Of a stretch of 7,399 nt of DNA, positions 6,603-7,399 are shown in pieces. The DNA is taken from positions 1-7,399 of the forward strand of contig JAMDDG010000413.1 in NCBI GenBank assembly GCA_023488865.1, given 5' to 3'. The position numbers were made by a program, and so were the translations under genes. Origin of the DNA: Bacteroidota bacterium. GTDB lineage: Bacteria; Bacteroidota; Bacteroidia; Bacteroidales; Prolixibacteraceae. Under the pieces are notes generated by a model that saw only the letters and a program-made list of their open reading frames with translations, did no database searches and was not told the origin of the DNA. The stretch's first letter is position 1, and every line of letters begins with the position of its first letter.

Positions 6603-7399
6603 TTATTTAACCTTCGGGAGCCATGTACATACACCTTTGCCCGACCAACTGTTTACGGAACTGTAATCCACCATCTGGATAAATCCATCAACCGTTGGAA
6701 TTTTAACCAACAACTTATAAGATTGGGCGTTATTAGTTTCGGTCATAGCGTTCACGTAACCTTCTTTTGATTGAATCGTAACGGGTTGATTAAAATTCTT
6801 ATCCATATTCTCATCTCTGGCCAACACCATCGGCCCCCTGATCACTGCCTGAAAATTGTCACCTGCACGATTACTGCCATGTGGTGAATCGATGATGCGG
6901 CAACGCATATCAAGCAACAACACGATCTTGTCTCCTGAAACCCATTTCCGATTAATTTCGGCATAAGTACCTGGAATGGCTGAAACTGCTTCTCCGTTAA
7001 CTTTTAAGATTGTTACTTTACTCCATTCAGGAATACGCAACCTGATAGTGAATTTTTCAGATGCTTTTGGTGTAACCTTTACCACAACGTCACCCGAAAT
7101 AGGATATTCAGTCGCAATATCCAGACGGACATTTCTTTTACCGACTGTTAATGCAGTTGCTGTTCCAGCATTGTAAAGATTGATCACCGGACCCGAAGCT
7201 GAATTCATCACTGCAACATAAGGAAGATAAGCCAGGCCCATCGGTCCGTTCAGGTTACAACATGTGACATATACACCTCCGACCATTCCACCCCAACCCT
7301 CGGGATTTGTTTTTACCCCATTGAGCAGATTAACATAGCTAAATCCGTCACCGGATGGTTTCATTGCCCCGAGGAGTCCGTTATAGGTATATTTTTCTA
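6603..7399 (-). CDS. GH127/DUF1680-type beta-L-arabinofuranosidase-like protein, C-terminal part (runs off right edge)
   Basis: The frame is open from the right edge to TAA at 6603-6605, giving about 264 residues; the N-terminal half or more is outside. The methionine at 7364 is internal: the codons before it continue in frame as EKYTYNGLLGA, which matches the conserved YNGLL stretch of GH127. The order of motifs fits the family: FSYVNLL, then VTCCNLNGPMGLAYLPYVAVM (paired cysteines at 7257-7262), then a beta-rich C-terminal region with VRLDIATEYPISGDVVVKV, FTIRLRIPEWSKVTILKVNGE and FQAVIRGPMVLARDE. In characterised GH127 enzymes paired cysteines bind zinc and one is the nucleophile; the CC pair here is the probable equivalent. 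The CPPN-type sequence usual after the pair is replaced by NLNG, so the protein belongs to a divergent branch. Known activities in the family include beta-L-arabinofuranosidase and, for one RG-II enzyme, aceric acid removal. The substrate here is not determinable. It is the first gene of the visible operon. Confidence 0.82.
   Translation of the reverse strand, partial: EKYTYNGLLGAMKPSGDGFSYVNLLNGVKTNPEGWGGMVGGVYVTCCNLNGPMGLAYLPYVAVMNSASGPVINLYNAGTATALTVGKRNVRLDIATEYPISGDVVVKVTPKASEKFTIRLRIPEWSKVTILKVNGEAVSAIPGTYAEINRKWVSGDKIVLLLDMRCRIIDSPHGSNRAGDNFQAVIRGPMVLARDENMDKNFNQPVTIQSKEGYVNAMTETNNAQSYKLLVKIPTVDGFIQMVDYSSVNSWSGKGVCTWLPKVK

Noticed and set aside
6603..7364. Methionine at 7364 as the true start of the GH127-type gene
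   Set aside because: The frame continues upstream to the window edge as EKYTYNGLLGA, which fits the conserved family sequence. The methionine is therefore internal and the gene is truncated by the window.

Overview
The window looks like a piece of a glycan-degradation locus from a member of the Bacteroidota. Four things point there. Lipoprotein-type signal peptides occur on several enzymes (lipobox cysteines in LHAC and LVAC, and a less typical one on the rhamnosidase). The leaders are A/T-rich, with no strong Shine-Dalgarno sequence. Extracytoplasmic carbohydrate-active enzyme families dominate. One gene belongs to a family (DUF5722-like) that I associate with Bacteroidota. No SusC/SusD pair, regulator, sulfatase, tRNA, mobile element or CRISPR array is visible, so this is an internal part of a larger locus.

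All five genes are on the minus strand, so transcription runs from right to left. From upstream to downstream they are: (1) the C-terminal part of a GH127/DUF1680-type enzyme (6603 to the right edge); (2) a lipoprotein beta-propeller glycosidase-like protein with an Asp box and an inserted beta-sandwich-like segment (5051-6529); (3) a secreted six-hairpin (alpha/alpha barrel) glycosidase-like protein with an unusual cysteine cluster (3086-5047); (4) a DUF5722-like lipoprotein with a glycoside-hydrolase-type pair of glutamates (839-3079); (5) the N-terminal third or less of a GH106 alpha-L-rhamnosidase-like protein (754 to the left edge). The gaps are about 73, 3, 6 and 84 bases, which suggests one operon with close translational coupling of the middle three genes.

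Every product appears to be exported, or belongs to a family usually exported. A plausible joint role is stepwise removal of sugars from a rhamnose-containing, and perhaps arabinose-containing, plant or algal polysaccharide. The rhamnosidase assignment is strong and the GH127-family assignment is good. The three middle genes are recognisable only by fold or DUF-like features, and their substrates cannot be read from the sequence. They are the novel part of the window.
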